Part shown: positions 10,233-18,596 of the stretch, piece by piece
How positions within the stretch are numbered: position 1 is the first letter of the stretch
Layout: each line of letters begins with the position of its first letter
From: CAWARU01 sp963805795
GTDB taxonomy: Bacteria > Pseudomonadota > Gammaproteobacteria > UBA6186 > Azoamicaceae
Direction of reading: 5' to 3'
DNA length: 64,000 nt
Assembly: GCA_963805795.1 (NCBI GenBank)
Contig: CAWDVG010000004.1
Location: 1-64,000 of the forward strand
The notes under the pieces: generated by a model
The model's database searches: none
Told to the model about the DNA's origin: nothing
Seen by the model: only the letters and a program-made list of their open reading frames with translations
Position numbers and translations under genes: made by a program

Positions 10233-10324
10233 AAATCGACAAGATAGATTGTCAGTTTTTTCAAATATTGGAAAGATATCTTATCAATTTATTGTGAAAT
10301 CGATAAGATAAATTGTCGATTTTC
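10233..10324. promoter_or_regulatory. Two tandem imperfect palindromes upstream of the ATPase gene
   Basis: AAATCGACAAGATAGATTGT at 10233 and AAATCGATAAGATAAATTGT at 10298 are 65 bp apart, each followed by CAGTTTT or CGATTTT. The second copy is a clean dyad (AAATCGA-TAA and TTG-TCGATTT). A paired dyad ahead of a gene is a classic operator layout; which protein binds is unknown. Confidence 0.5.
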
Positions 10325-11340
10325 TCAAATAATCAAAAAAATATTTTATAAAACATCATATTAGGTTAACTCTAGATAAGTTGAATAGGAAATTTCTAAT
10401 TTCTATTACGATTACATATGATTATTATTTTTAAGAAGGTTAATAAACTAATATCCGGCCCATTTTTAGCGTGCATAATCACAGGCGATATCTTAATTAC
10501 TAGGCGGTCCCCATCATGTGTTGGGTACAGGGATTCTACAGCACCTGTTGTGCCAGTAGCCCTGAGGATAGCTTTACCTCCGAATGGATCAAGCTCTTTA
10601 ACATTTCATAAATTTTTAATTTTTCAATTTGTTTTGCATAAGTTTTGCATAAGATATTGTTGTTCTTTATTAACAGCTTAGTAAGACAACCCTATCTTGG
10701 CCCCAATTGACGAACTATAAATCGATTTGTTCCGAAGCTTCTATGCAATCTAAATCGTTCTTGGCACCCGGCCCAACATGTCCAGCTTGTATGGCCATTG
10801 TTTTTCAGCATTGAATGTCTTTGTAATCAACCAATTGTTGACATATTGTCAAATAGGTAGATGCGCACATCATGTCGCGTGAATTAGGTGTTCATTACTA
10901 TTAGAAGAGTTGTTTTCCTTTAAATAGTCAAATTACCATGACCTTTGCAGATTTTCCCTAAAAAACGCGGCTTAACGACATTGAAACATTTCTGTGATAC
11001 ATAGATATAATTTCAATTTTTAGTACTCTACCTGCCATAATAGGAACTGATGTTACTTGTGCAATTAATAAAAAACTGGTGATTGTCCGATTTGACCCCA
11101 GCTCATTCAAGACTAAATATTGACTCCAGAAAGCATTCTTGATAATTTATAAATATTGATAGCTATCACCCGAATAAGGGGTAGGGGGAATGTAAAGCAT
11201 ATCTTTGTATAAGATTCAATTGAAAATGATAAATCGTTACATATATAAATGGTTTGAGAAATTCAATTAGCTTAATGAGCAGAGTTGTTCATACGGCGAA
11301 TACAATTGATATACAGTTAACTTGTCTTTGAGGTTCTAAT
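10325..11340. other. Long gene-poor stretch
   Basis: About 1 kb without a convincing gene. On the minus strand 10420-10610 an open stretch reads VKELDPFGGKAILRATGTTG and continues with ESLYPTHDGDRLVIKIS. It has no start codon and an in-frame stop upstream, so it looks like a piece of a lost gene. A small dyad TTGACA-TAT-TGTCAA is at 10838-10852. A short relative of the dispersed repeat is at 11083-11099. The last 200 bases should hold the promoter for the LRR gene. Confidence 0.4.
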
Positions 11341-12069
11341 ATGAAAGAAAGTGCAGATATTCAGCAACAAATTGAGTTGGATAAAAATGAGACTGAAAAG
11401 AAGGCAACGGAAAAACTTACAGTTCCCAATTCGGCAAATAAGCCAATGGATAAGTTTCAAAGATTATTAAAAAAAATTCAAACTTATAATGAAATAACAT
11501 TAGACCTCACAGACTTTGGACTTGAAAGTAATCAGACAAAGGAGTTAGTCGATCAAGTTAATGCAAGGCCTTCAATAACACTTCTAATATTATGTCATAA
11601 TGGCTTAAACAATAATGCAACAAAATTTCTTATCAATTTAAAACATGTAAAAACTTTAGATATTAGTTACAACAATTTTACAAGCGAAAGTATTAGTCAA
11701 TTGTTAGATATCAATAAGTTTAGGTTGAATGCAAACTACAATAACACTCTTCATGCAACAATAAAGGACAAGAGCGATACCTTAATGTTTCAACAGCCTC
11801 TGGCGAAGAGAATGACCAATACATTTATGATGGCGGGAGATGAACAAAAAAAAACAGATAAAATTGTTGTTGCAAAGAAAAATATTCTTCTTCAACAAGC
11901 CAATCAACCAGGGAATGATGGTATTGCTAAGTCCATTAGGTTAATTTCACAAATTATTGAACTAATTAGAGAATCCAAAATAACTGACATAGAATATATG
12001 AAAAAGATGTTAATCCAAGCAATTGATGATATTCCAAGACAAAAGAATGAAGGCAATAATTCATTATAG
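11341..12069 (+). CDS. Leucine-rich repeat protein, candidate effector
   Basis: A 242-residue protein without signal peptide or membrane segment. Residues about 50-135 form ribonuclease-inhibitor-like leucine-rich repeats (ITLDLTDFGLESNQTKELVD, ITLLILCHNGLNNNATKFL, VKTLDISYNNFTSESISQLL). The N-terminal 45 residues are charged and the C-terminal third is helical and basic. GAGG at 11330-11333 precedes the ATG. It lies 55 bp upstream of the TcdB-like glycosyltransferase on the same strand, so the two are probably co-transcribed. LRR proteins of this size are frequent among effectors of intracellular bacteria; a delivered host-interaction role is inferred. Confidence 0.7.
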   Translation: MKESADIQQQIELDKNETEKKATEKLTVPNSANKPMDKFQRLLKKIQTYNEITLDLTDFGLESNQTKELVDQVNARPSITLLILCHNGLNNNATKFLINLKHVKTLDISYNNFTSESISQLLDINKFRLNANYNNTLHATIKDKSDTLMFQQPLAKRMTNTFMMAGDEQKKTDKIVVAKKNILLQQANQPGNDGIAKSIRLISQIIELIRESKITDIEYMKKMLIQAIDDIPRQKNEGNNSL

Positions 12070-12124
12070 AGATAAGAGCTTATTGCTTTGCTGATTCCTT
12101 CAAGAATTTAATCTGAGAGAAAAT

Positions 12125-13813
12125 GTGGGTATACCAAAAATATTGCACTTTATATGGGTTGGACAGGCTATGCTTGATGAAAGGATAGCTAATGTAAAAA
12201 ACTGGGCTAGATTGAATCCAAGCTTTAAGGTGTATCTATGGTTAGATAAAATAGGCGACCAAAGGAATTCAATATTTGGAAATGCCTATACAAATTCGGT
12301 AAAAGTTACCTCAGAAAAATTTGCCCTCTCTTCGGATACCCCAAATAATATTGAACTTCGAGACGTAGATGCTTTATCAAAAATTGATGCCTATTTTAAT
12401 GAGTGCGTGCGTTTTGAGATCGATAAGCTAAGACCAAACTATGGTTCTGCGAGTGATTTATTAAGGTTGTTAATTCTAGATAATTTTGGAGGAGCTTACT
12501 ATGATTCTGATGTTAGTGCATTTCCATTGGATAAGCTAAAGATATGGAATACAGAAAATGGATTTTATATGCATAAAAAAAGTTATAATGATATTATTGT
12601 TTGCAATAAGAATAGCCCTATATTGCGAGAATTTATGGTGAAGATTAAAGAGAACTACCTGCAAGCATCCTCACCAATTAAACAAATATTATATGATACT
12701 TACCTTTCTGATAATCCGCTCTATATTATTTTTCGCACAATTGATAAAACGGGCCCTAGCATTACTAACTTAATAAATGGAAATAAAGAAATTAAAGAGT
12801 TAGCCGAGCTAAGAAATTACAGATCAAATGCCGAATCTCATCAAAGCTGGTGTGGACGAGGTGTCAAAAAACTGAATAATATTAACGATATCCAACGCTT
12901 GATTGAAATAATAATACACAATATAATATTTGAGTTAAAATCAACTAAAATATTACGAATGGAAGATCATGTTTATGCTTTTCTTGAGTCAATAGACGAA
13001 GATGACCCAAAAGAAGGTGATAATTATCTCAAAGCTTTTTTTGAGAAGGTAAAAGTTATCATTCCTATAGATGATGTAGAGTATGCTCAATTAACTTTTC
13101 ATCATCCGGAAGTTTTTATTTTCTATCAATCTAATAATCTTCTAAGTAGAACTCTCTTATTGCCTTGGGATTATAGACATATTAGAGCTCATGATGTATT
13201 TTCTATATATCAAAGCTTATCCAATATATATACACAAAATACTATAGAAACGCATGGTTTTATTAGAAAATTTAAAAATTGTTGTAATAATACAGCAGAA
13301 GCCTTACAACACATAGCAAACAGAATACTACCCAAAATGACTCAAAGTTTATACCTGGATGATTTTTCTGATTATTTAGATTTTGCTGCAACCTATATTA
13401 ATAATTTAGGGATGGACGATAGTGTCAAAGCGATGCTTGTAGATCTTAAAAAAATAATTGATGCAAAGCTTAAATTTCTTGATGAGTATAAGATTAAGTT
13501 ACAATTTTGGTCTGAAGCCCCAATGTTTGTTAAACTTCTTGAAGAGCAAATTCAAATATATAACCATATTTCATTAGATGTCAAAAATTTACAATTGAAA
13601 ATAACAAAAGATGACTATTACTTAGATTTACAAGAAAAAAGTTTATTAGGCGATGGTGCGGATGATGAAAAAGCGGTGGAATTTTTTGAAAAAATTTTTA
13701 TCTCGGAAGCCACTAAGGTACCAATGGATGTGGTTGCCCTTATACAAGGCTATGCTGCACCCACGTCAACCAATTCACTTTCCGCCTTAAATAGAAAAAT
13801 GAAAAAAACATAG
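12125..13813 (+). CDS. TcdA/TcdB-type glycosyltransferase, candidate effector toxin
   Basis: A 562-residue protein starting with GTG (GAGAG just upstream). The N-terminus PKILHFIWVGQ (residues 4-14) and the block NYGSASDLLRLLIL (105-118), then GGAYYDSDV (122-130), are the signature of the large clostridial toxin glycosyltransferase / DXD-sugar-binding family. The DSD at 127-129 is the metal- and nucleotide-sugar-binding DXD motif. An Asn/Trp-rich segment (SHQSWCGRG near 240) fits the later sugar-binding part. The C-terminal ~200 residues are helical and unlike anything I recognise. Family members transfer a sugar to host proteins, classically small GTPases; the target here is unknown. No autoprotease or translocation domain is present, so delivery by a secretion system is more likely than self-entry. 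Confidence 0.85.
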   Translation: MGIPKILHFIWVGQAMLDERIANVKNWARLNPSFKVYLWLDKIGDQRNSIFGNAYTNSVKVTSEKFALSSDTPNNIELRDVDALSKIDAYFNECVRFEIDKLRPNYGSASDLLRLLILDNFGGAYYDSDVSAFPLDKLKIWNTENGFYMHKKSYNDIIVCNKNSPILREFMVKIKENYLQASSPIKQILYDTYLSDNPLYIIFRTIDKTGPSITNLINGNKEIKELAELRNYRSNAESHQSWCGRGVKKLNNINDIQRLIEIIIHNIIFELKSTKILRMEDHVYAFLESIDEDDPKEGDNYLKAFFEKVKVIIPIDDVEYAQLTFHHPEVFIFYQSNNLLSRTLLLPWDYRHIRAHDVFSIYQSLSNIYTQNTIETHGFIRKFKNCCNNTAEALQHIANRILPKMTQSLYLDDFSDYLDFAATYINNLGMDDSVKAMLVDLKKIIDAKLKFLDEYKIKLQFWSEAPMFVKLLEEQIQIYNHISLDVKNLQLKITKDDYYLDLQEKSLLGDGADDEKAVEFFEKIFISEATKVPMDVVALIQGYAAPTSTNSLSALNRKMKKT

Positions 13814-13832
13814 CTGAATTTAAGGTTGTTAT

Positions 13833-13866
13833 AGGGTCAAAGCCGGACAATAGACAATATAACTCA
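13833..13866 (-). repeat. Dispersed ~34-bp repeat, copy 3 (inverted)
   Basis: AGGGTCAAAGCCGGACAATA followed by GACAATATAACTCA, the reverse complement of the copy at 6733-6766 with about two differences. It lies just past the glycosyltransferase stop. Copies 1 and 3 therefore form an inverted pair about 7.1 kb apart around the ATPases, the LRR gene and the glycosyltransferase. Confidence 0.78.
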
Positions 13867-13873
13867 ACTATTT

Positions 13874-14146
13874 TTACTTTTTTTCATTCCGGCCAGGGAC
13901 GCATTCTTTCATGACGCGATTGACCCGTTCCCAATCAACTGCCTTGTCAAATTCTTCACGATCTTTTATTTCATTTAAATCAAAGATAAAGTAATTGTCT
14001 TTGAGCATGATTAATGAGTTAGAAACATCTAATAGCAACCTTAGTGCCCAAGTCCTAACTTCACAAGAATATTCTTCTGATACCAAAATCTCATATATTT
14101 TTTTCAATACATTCGCGTTTTTTGTTTCAGAGTAATATCCCCCCAT
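13874..14146 (-). CDS. Small hypothetical protein, possible remnant
   Basis: A 90-residue open frame from an ATG at 14146, with an in-frame stop three codons upstream. The protein is helical (VLKKIYEILVSEEYSCEVRTW, then ALRLLLDVSNSLIML), loosely like a HEAT-repeat piece, and ends basic (PGRNEKK). It is squeezed between a dispersed repeat and a decayed transposase, and its ribosome binding site is weak. It may be the 3' end of a lost gene. Function not recognised. Confidence 0.35.
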   Translation of the reverse strand: MGGYYSETKNANVLKKIYEILVSEEYSCEVRTWALRLLLDVSNSLIMLKDNYFIFDLNEIKDREEFDKAVDWERVNRVMKECVPGRNEKK

Positions 14147-14255
14147 GAGGACCTATCCAATGCACACATTTTTCCACACCCGTTGATATTTGAGTCACAT
14201 TCCTTATAATAATGAATTTTATACACAATTTGATAGCCTTAGAGGATGAGATAGG

Positions 14256-15312
14256 ATGTCTTCAATATTATTACGATCCGGGATGGATGTTAGTTCTTAT
14301 GTAATAGGCCAGTTTGGTGATCAAAGGTTAGCAAAAACTGGAGCATTATTTTTTAAGCACCTACAGGAGAAGTTAACTGTGTGCATTAAATCATTAGGTG
14401 GGGACCGAGCAACAGAAGTTGCATTTAGCAGATTTTTAGGCAATGAAAACGTAGAACCTACGGGTATAAGCGATGAATTTTCGAATAAAACCAATGATTC
14501 TTGTCTTGATAAAGCACATGTTTTATGTATACAAGATACTATTCAATTAACTTACCCTACGCAATCCATAAAAAAAGATCATTTTGGACCAACAGGGGAT
14601 GCCGACACAAAGGGATTATAGTAGACGCCTCAAATCGTGATGTTCTAGGAATGAGCAGTATCATTACTTGGTGTCGAGATGAGGGAGTATCAACGAAAAA
14701 AAATAGACCTATTGAAGAAAAAGAGTCTATCCGTTGGATAAATACGGCACTCTCTGCAAAGCAAAACATATCCAATGCAGGAATGATTACTGTCGTTGGC
14801 GACCGTGAAAGTGATATTTTTGAAATATTTGAACGTATACCGATCAAAGACACACTTGATAGTTCGCGCCTCTCACGATAGAAAACTAGCCGATGGAGAA
14901 AAGATATCAGAATTTTTAGCGCATGAAGTCTACATGGGAACCCATGAATTAGAATTACCAGCAATTACGGGTAAACGTAAGGCACGTACAGCAACTATTT
15001 CTATCAAATATGCTGCATTGACATTACCTAATCCAAATAACGAAGAACTGCTTACTATTTATTGTGTTTCTGCTCTAGAAACATAAACTGTTCCATCTGG
15101 AGAACAAGCGATTAGTTGGGTATTATGGACAACACATCCGGTTAATTCACTCAAAGCTGCAATACAAATTCTGACATGGTACACTTGGCGCTGGATCATA
15201 GAACAAATTTTTCGCATGATGAAAAATAGAGGTCTTAGAATAGAAGACAGTCAGATTGAAGACCCCAAAAAATTACAAATATTGTCAATATTATGTGTTG
15301 CGACGGTAGACT
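14256..15312 (+). pseudogene. Decayed IS4-family (Tn5/IS50-like) transposase
   Basis: Three reading frames together give one Tn5-like transposase. The N-terminal part contains IQDTIQLTY (first catalytic Asp) and the middle VVGDRESDIFE (second Asp). The end contains YTWRWIIEQIFRMMK, which fits the YREK signature Y-2-R-3-E-6-K with the catalytic Glu. Frameshifts lie near 14615 and near 14850, and a TAA at 15084-15086 interrupts the third part. The frame ends at 15312 and runs straight into an Rpn fragment, so the 3' end may also be missing. I could not identify terminal inverted repeats. The element must be inactive. Confidence 0.9.
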
Positions 15313-15317
15313 AGCTG

Positions 15318-15392
15318 CTCCAATTAAAGGTGAAATTATGATTTAGCAGAGCAACTGAGAGTATAGGGCAACAAATGGGTATTGATGACCCT
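15318..15392 (+). pseudogene. Degenerate Rpn-family gene fragment
   Basis: The stretch beginning CCAATTAAAGGTGAAATTAT parallels 5978-6055 of the intact Rpn gene (SIKGEIMTLAEQLIEQGEKQGI). Small deletions have destroyed the frame. It directly follows the truncated IS4 transposase. Confidence 0.65.
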
Positions 15393-15508
15393 TGAGGTGC
15401 TGCAAAAAAGACTCTTTTTATTTTCTGGAATTTTAAGTGTAATTAATTGTATTTCTTTAAATGGATCTGGTAAGCTATTCAAGAATTGGCTAAGAAAAGG
15501 AGATTGAT

Positions 15509-18292
15509 ATGTCCACCCCAGCTTCTATGATATCAAAACCAAACGCTGGCCTTGCAAATTCCGTTGAGCCTAGCGTAAATGCAACAGTTACCACTTCATC
15601 TTCAGAAACAAATCCACCAACTAATGACGCAAAAAATATTAAAACAAAATCCGAGGCTGCATTAGCGGGCGTACAAACTTTGCTAGGAACAGCAACTACG
15701 ACATCTGCATCACAAACTACTACGGTTGATAAACCCATATCTAATTCATCAGAGACATCCATTCAAATAAAACCTAAATTGGTAATATTTGTATTTGGAG
15801 GTGATCATACGGACCCTTCTCCTTTTCTAATTGTACCTGATCTTATTAATAAATGCGGACTAGCACAATTACAGTTTGCTATTGGGGAGGAATGTAACTC
15901 ACAAACAACCTCTGCAGAATTGAAAAAAGATGTTGAAGACATTGAAAAAGAGGAGCCAATCCTATTATGGCTGGTAGAAAATGATTATACGATTGGTAGT
16001 GAGCTGAAATTTGATTTTGTTGGAAAAGAAGCATCGTTTGTAGAATTCATTAATAAGAATAATAATGTCTCTGGCGAGGAAAAAAAATGGTGGATAGATG
16101 CATATCGAACTGAAGGAACATATGGAAAAAATAAAGATGATGAGAATTGTCGACCCTTATCTTATCGCATTAGAAGCATTTATTATGGGTATATAAGAAA
16201 AATTGCGTTTAAATTAAAATCAGATTTTGTGTTTCAACTTGAAAATGAAAAAACAAATTTATATGCTCTGGAAGAAGGAATAGATCTTGCTCCTTTAGAG
16301 GATTTATTAAGGATTGGGGCTTATAAGAAAGAACATGAAGACGCTCGAATAAATAATATGGCAATAAATATAAGGAAAATGATTGATGAAAATTTGAATA
16401 AGAATGAGGGTATAATTGTCCTGTTTAACTTGGGTATGGCGCATTTAAATAGGCTATGTGCTTATCTTAACATTAAACTAAATCACTATGATATAGAAAT
16501 TCATCCAATTCAACTATTGTCAACCAATCAAATAATTAAGACCAAATATGGTGAAGCAATGCAGAAAAATCTTGATAAACCTACGTTTAAAAAAACATCC
16601 GACGCGTTGTCAAAAGTCGATGATATCTATACAAAAGAATACGCTATAAAAAATCCAACTAAAAAGATAACATTCTCGCAAGGCGCAAAGTCCAAGGATA
16701 TTATCTGTCCAGATCTAGACAGATTGATAGAAAAAACTATCAAAGAGTGTAGTGAAGCCAATACTAATAGACAGTTATACACCCAAAAGTTAGGTTATCA
16801 ACAATTTTTTATAGAAAATATTCGGTTTATAATGGCCGATTGGGAAACAAGGTTTGCACCCAATACTCAAGAATACCAATTAATTCAGCAATTAGCCAAC
16901 AGCATTAAAGGTCTAAGCAGCTCTGAAGATATCTTTAGGGGGGTGAGTAAAATTTTAACTATACAAATTCCAAAGCAACTTAAGCCAATGTGTAGCCTGC
17001 TCGCCAAACACATGAAAAAATATAAAGCAGATCATATTCTAGCACAAAAGAAAGAAGTCCAATCGAGATCATCAGCAAATACAGCTACTGCAGCATCAGG
17101 AACTACGTCGAAATCTGAAGTTTTACATTCAAAAGAAGATGGCAAAGGCCCAGCTTCCATAGGAATAAGCACTCAAAGTTTAGCTCCAGGGTTTCTGGCA
17201 GCTGCTACTCACCCCATTGCAAATACCAACTCAGGTGCCGCTGTAGCTAATGGTACTTTTAAAAACTATGAGGCTAAACTTAAAAATAAAGTTAAAGAAT
17301 TGAAGGAAAAATTTGATCAATTGAATAAGAAAAATATTGCAGAAGAAGTAATTTTGTTCGCAGATATTCACGATGATAATGCAGTAAACAAATTGTTAGG
17401 AGCAAGAATCGAAAAGTTAATGGGGATGGGTTTTAAAAGTATTTGTACTGAATCTTCAGAAGCTAATGACACTTATCAACAAGAATTTAATAGCTTAAAA
17501 ACAGATTTAATGAAAATGAGAAGTAAACCATTTGGTTTCAAAGAGTTGAAGACCCTGGGCTTTGTAAATCCTACTAACCAACATTTCAGTTCTGATATAA
17601 TAGATTTAATGAAATTTGAAACTAATGTAGAAATGCGCGATCTCATTCACAAAAATAAAATAACAGAAGTACCTATTGACCCTAGAGGAAATGAAATAGA
17701 TGTCAGTAGTTTTTCTCAGTCAGAAATGATGAGCATTAATTTACTAGCAGAAGATTTTATGGCTTTGAAAATTGCCGTTTGCATTATAGAGAATGGAAAA
17801 ACAATTGTTCAAATTGGTCTTTTGCATATAAGAAATATTATAGAAAAACTTCATGGATTACTTCCTAATATAAAGCCTAAAGGATTTGTTGTCCATTCGA
17901 ATCAGCAAGCTATGGAAAAACAAATGAAGGACAGCTGGCCAACGAATGGTGATGTAAATTTATTTAATGAAGCAACGAAGGCATGGATTAAAAAAAGGTA
18001 TGAAAATCAAAAATCCATACTTGTCAAAGAGCATAATGACTTAAAAAGTATAGAAATCGGAATCGTCCCGGCAAACAATGATTTATATGAATTTGATATA
18101 AACATTGATCCTGTTGCTTCATCAAGTCCTTTAATGTTGATGCAGAAAAATTCAAGCCAATCAAGCAATGCGAACTCGTTAATTAACAACTTATCAGTGG
18201 TTGGAACAGTAGAAGAGGTTTCTTCAGCTTCTTCTAATAATTCGGCTGGAGAGGGGAATAGCAAGAAGCTCTCGAGTACTTCTAGCCATTGA
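15509..18292 (+). CDS. Large protein with two predicted TraB/TIKI-like domains, candidate effector
   Basis: A 927-residue protein with a strong Shine-Dalgarno (AAAGGAGA). Residues 1-85 and about 515-600 are Ser/Thr/Ala-rich linkers, and the C-terminal ~30 residues are Ser/Asn-rich (small, polar). Domain 1 (about 88-345) has FVFGGDH at 94-100, ARINNMAINIRKMI at 279-292 and LFNLGMAHLNRL at 305-316. Domain 2 (about 605-830) has ILFADIHDD near 614-622, CTES near 648-651 and IVQIGLLHIRNI near 763-774. The pattern (GxxH-like start, Glu, 'RNxxMA', then 'GxxHl') resembles the TraB/GumN/TIKI/EreA superfamily of metal-dependent hydrolases. This is motif-level inference. No signal peptide is present. 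It stands alone downstream of transposon debris. Confidence 0.6.
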   Translation: MSTPASMISKPNAGLANSVEPSVNATVTTSSSETNPPTNDAKNIKTKSEAALAGVQTLLGTATTTSASQTTTVDKPISNSSETSIQIKPKLVIFVFGGDHTDPSPFLIVPDLINKCGLAQLQFAIGEECNSQTTSAELKKDVEDIEKEEPILLWLVENDYTIGSELKFDFVGKEASFVEFINKNNNVSGEEKKWWIDAYRTEGTYGKNKDDENCRPLSYRIRSIYYGYIRKIAFKLKSDFVFQLENEKTNLYALEEGIDLAPLEDLLRIGAYKKEHEDARINNMAINIRKMIDENLNKNEGIIVLFNLGMAHLNRLCAYLNIKLNHYDIEIHPIQLLSTNQIIKTKYGEAMQKNLDKPTFKKTSDALSKVDDIYTKEYAIKNPTKKITFSQGAKSKDIICPDLDRLIEKTIKECSEANTNRQLYTQKLGYQQFFIENIRFIMADWETRFAPNTQEYQLIQQLANSIKGLSSSEDIFRGVSKILTIQIPKQLKPMCSLLAKHMKKYKADHILAQKKEVQSRSSANTATAASGTTSKSEVLHSKEDGKGPASIGISTQSLAPGFLAAATHPIANTNSGAAVANGTFKNYEAKLKNKVKELKEKFDQLNKKNIAEEVILFADIHDDNAVNKLLGARIEKLMGMGFKSICTESSEANDTYQQEFNSLKTDLMKMRSKPFGFKELKTLGFVNPTNQHFSSDIIDLMKFETNVEMRDLIHKNKITEVPIDPRGNEIDVSSFSQSEMMSINLLAEDFMALKIAVCIIENGKTIVQIGLLHIRNIIEKLHGLLPNIKPKGFVVHSNQQAMEKQMKDSWPTNGDVNLFNEATKAWIKKRYENQKSILVKEHNDLKSIEIGIVPANNDLYEFDINIDPVASSSPLMLMQKNSSQSSNANSLINNLSVVGTVEEVSSASSNNSAGEGNSKKLSSTSSH

Positions 18293-18343
18293 GTACTGGA
18301 TTACCTGAATAAATTGAGCACTCACGACCCGCATAACATATAT

Positions 18344-18392
18344 TGGATAATGGAAAAGTCTTGTACCTCTCTATAAAATGGGTAATAGCCAT
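18344..18392 (-). pseudogene. 49-bp fragment of a DUF4143 ATPase gene
   Basis: It matches 7480-7528 of the 6912-8144 ATPase gene with only a few differences. On the minus strand it reads GYYPFYREVQDFSII against GYYPFYREVQDFSIF. There is no start or stop, so it is a relic. Confidence 0.8.
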
Positions 18393-18487
18393 TAAGCTTT
18401 AAAAATCTCTTCCAGATTGTCTTTATCTAAAATCCGATTCCCCCATAAAAGCAGAGTCTTGGCATCTGTGAATATTTGTTTGGTAAG
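18392..18487 (-). pseudogene. C-terminal relic of an Rpn-family gene
   Basis: On the minus strand it reads LTKQIFTDAKTLLLWGNRIL, then DKDNLEEIFKA and a stop. This parallels the end of the intact Rpn protein (DPEMLLRWGIKVLESDEIDEVFK). An in-frame stop lies just upstream, so only the last ~31 codons remain. It abuts the ATPase fragment on the same strand. Confidence 0.75.
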
Positions 18488-18596
18488 ATTTTAAATTTGT
18501 ATAGGGTTTTTTAGGAACGGACATTATTAATGAACCGTCCTTCCTCCAGCGGATTATAACAGTCAGGCCATAAGTCTCTGTGATAATGCATGGCCA

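Larger units (their letters stand above)
18293..18596. other. Junction region made of mobile-gene fragments
   Basis: This 304-bp gap holds a 49-bp piece of a DUF4143 ATPase gene (18344-18392) and an Rpn C-terminal piece (18392-18487). The remaining ~110 bases before the oxidoreductase stop codon contain nothing that I recognise. Confidence 0.6.

Noticed and set aside
10418..10681. 87-residue plus-strand open frame
   Set aside because: No Shine-Dalgarno and unconvincing composition; the opposite strand reads a more protein-like sequence, so the area is probably a relic.
14557..14964. 135-residue minus-strand open frame
   Set aside because: It lies wholly antisense to the decayed IS4 transposase, which explains the region better.
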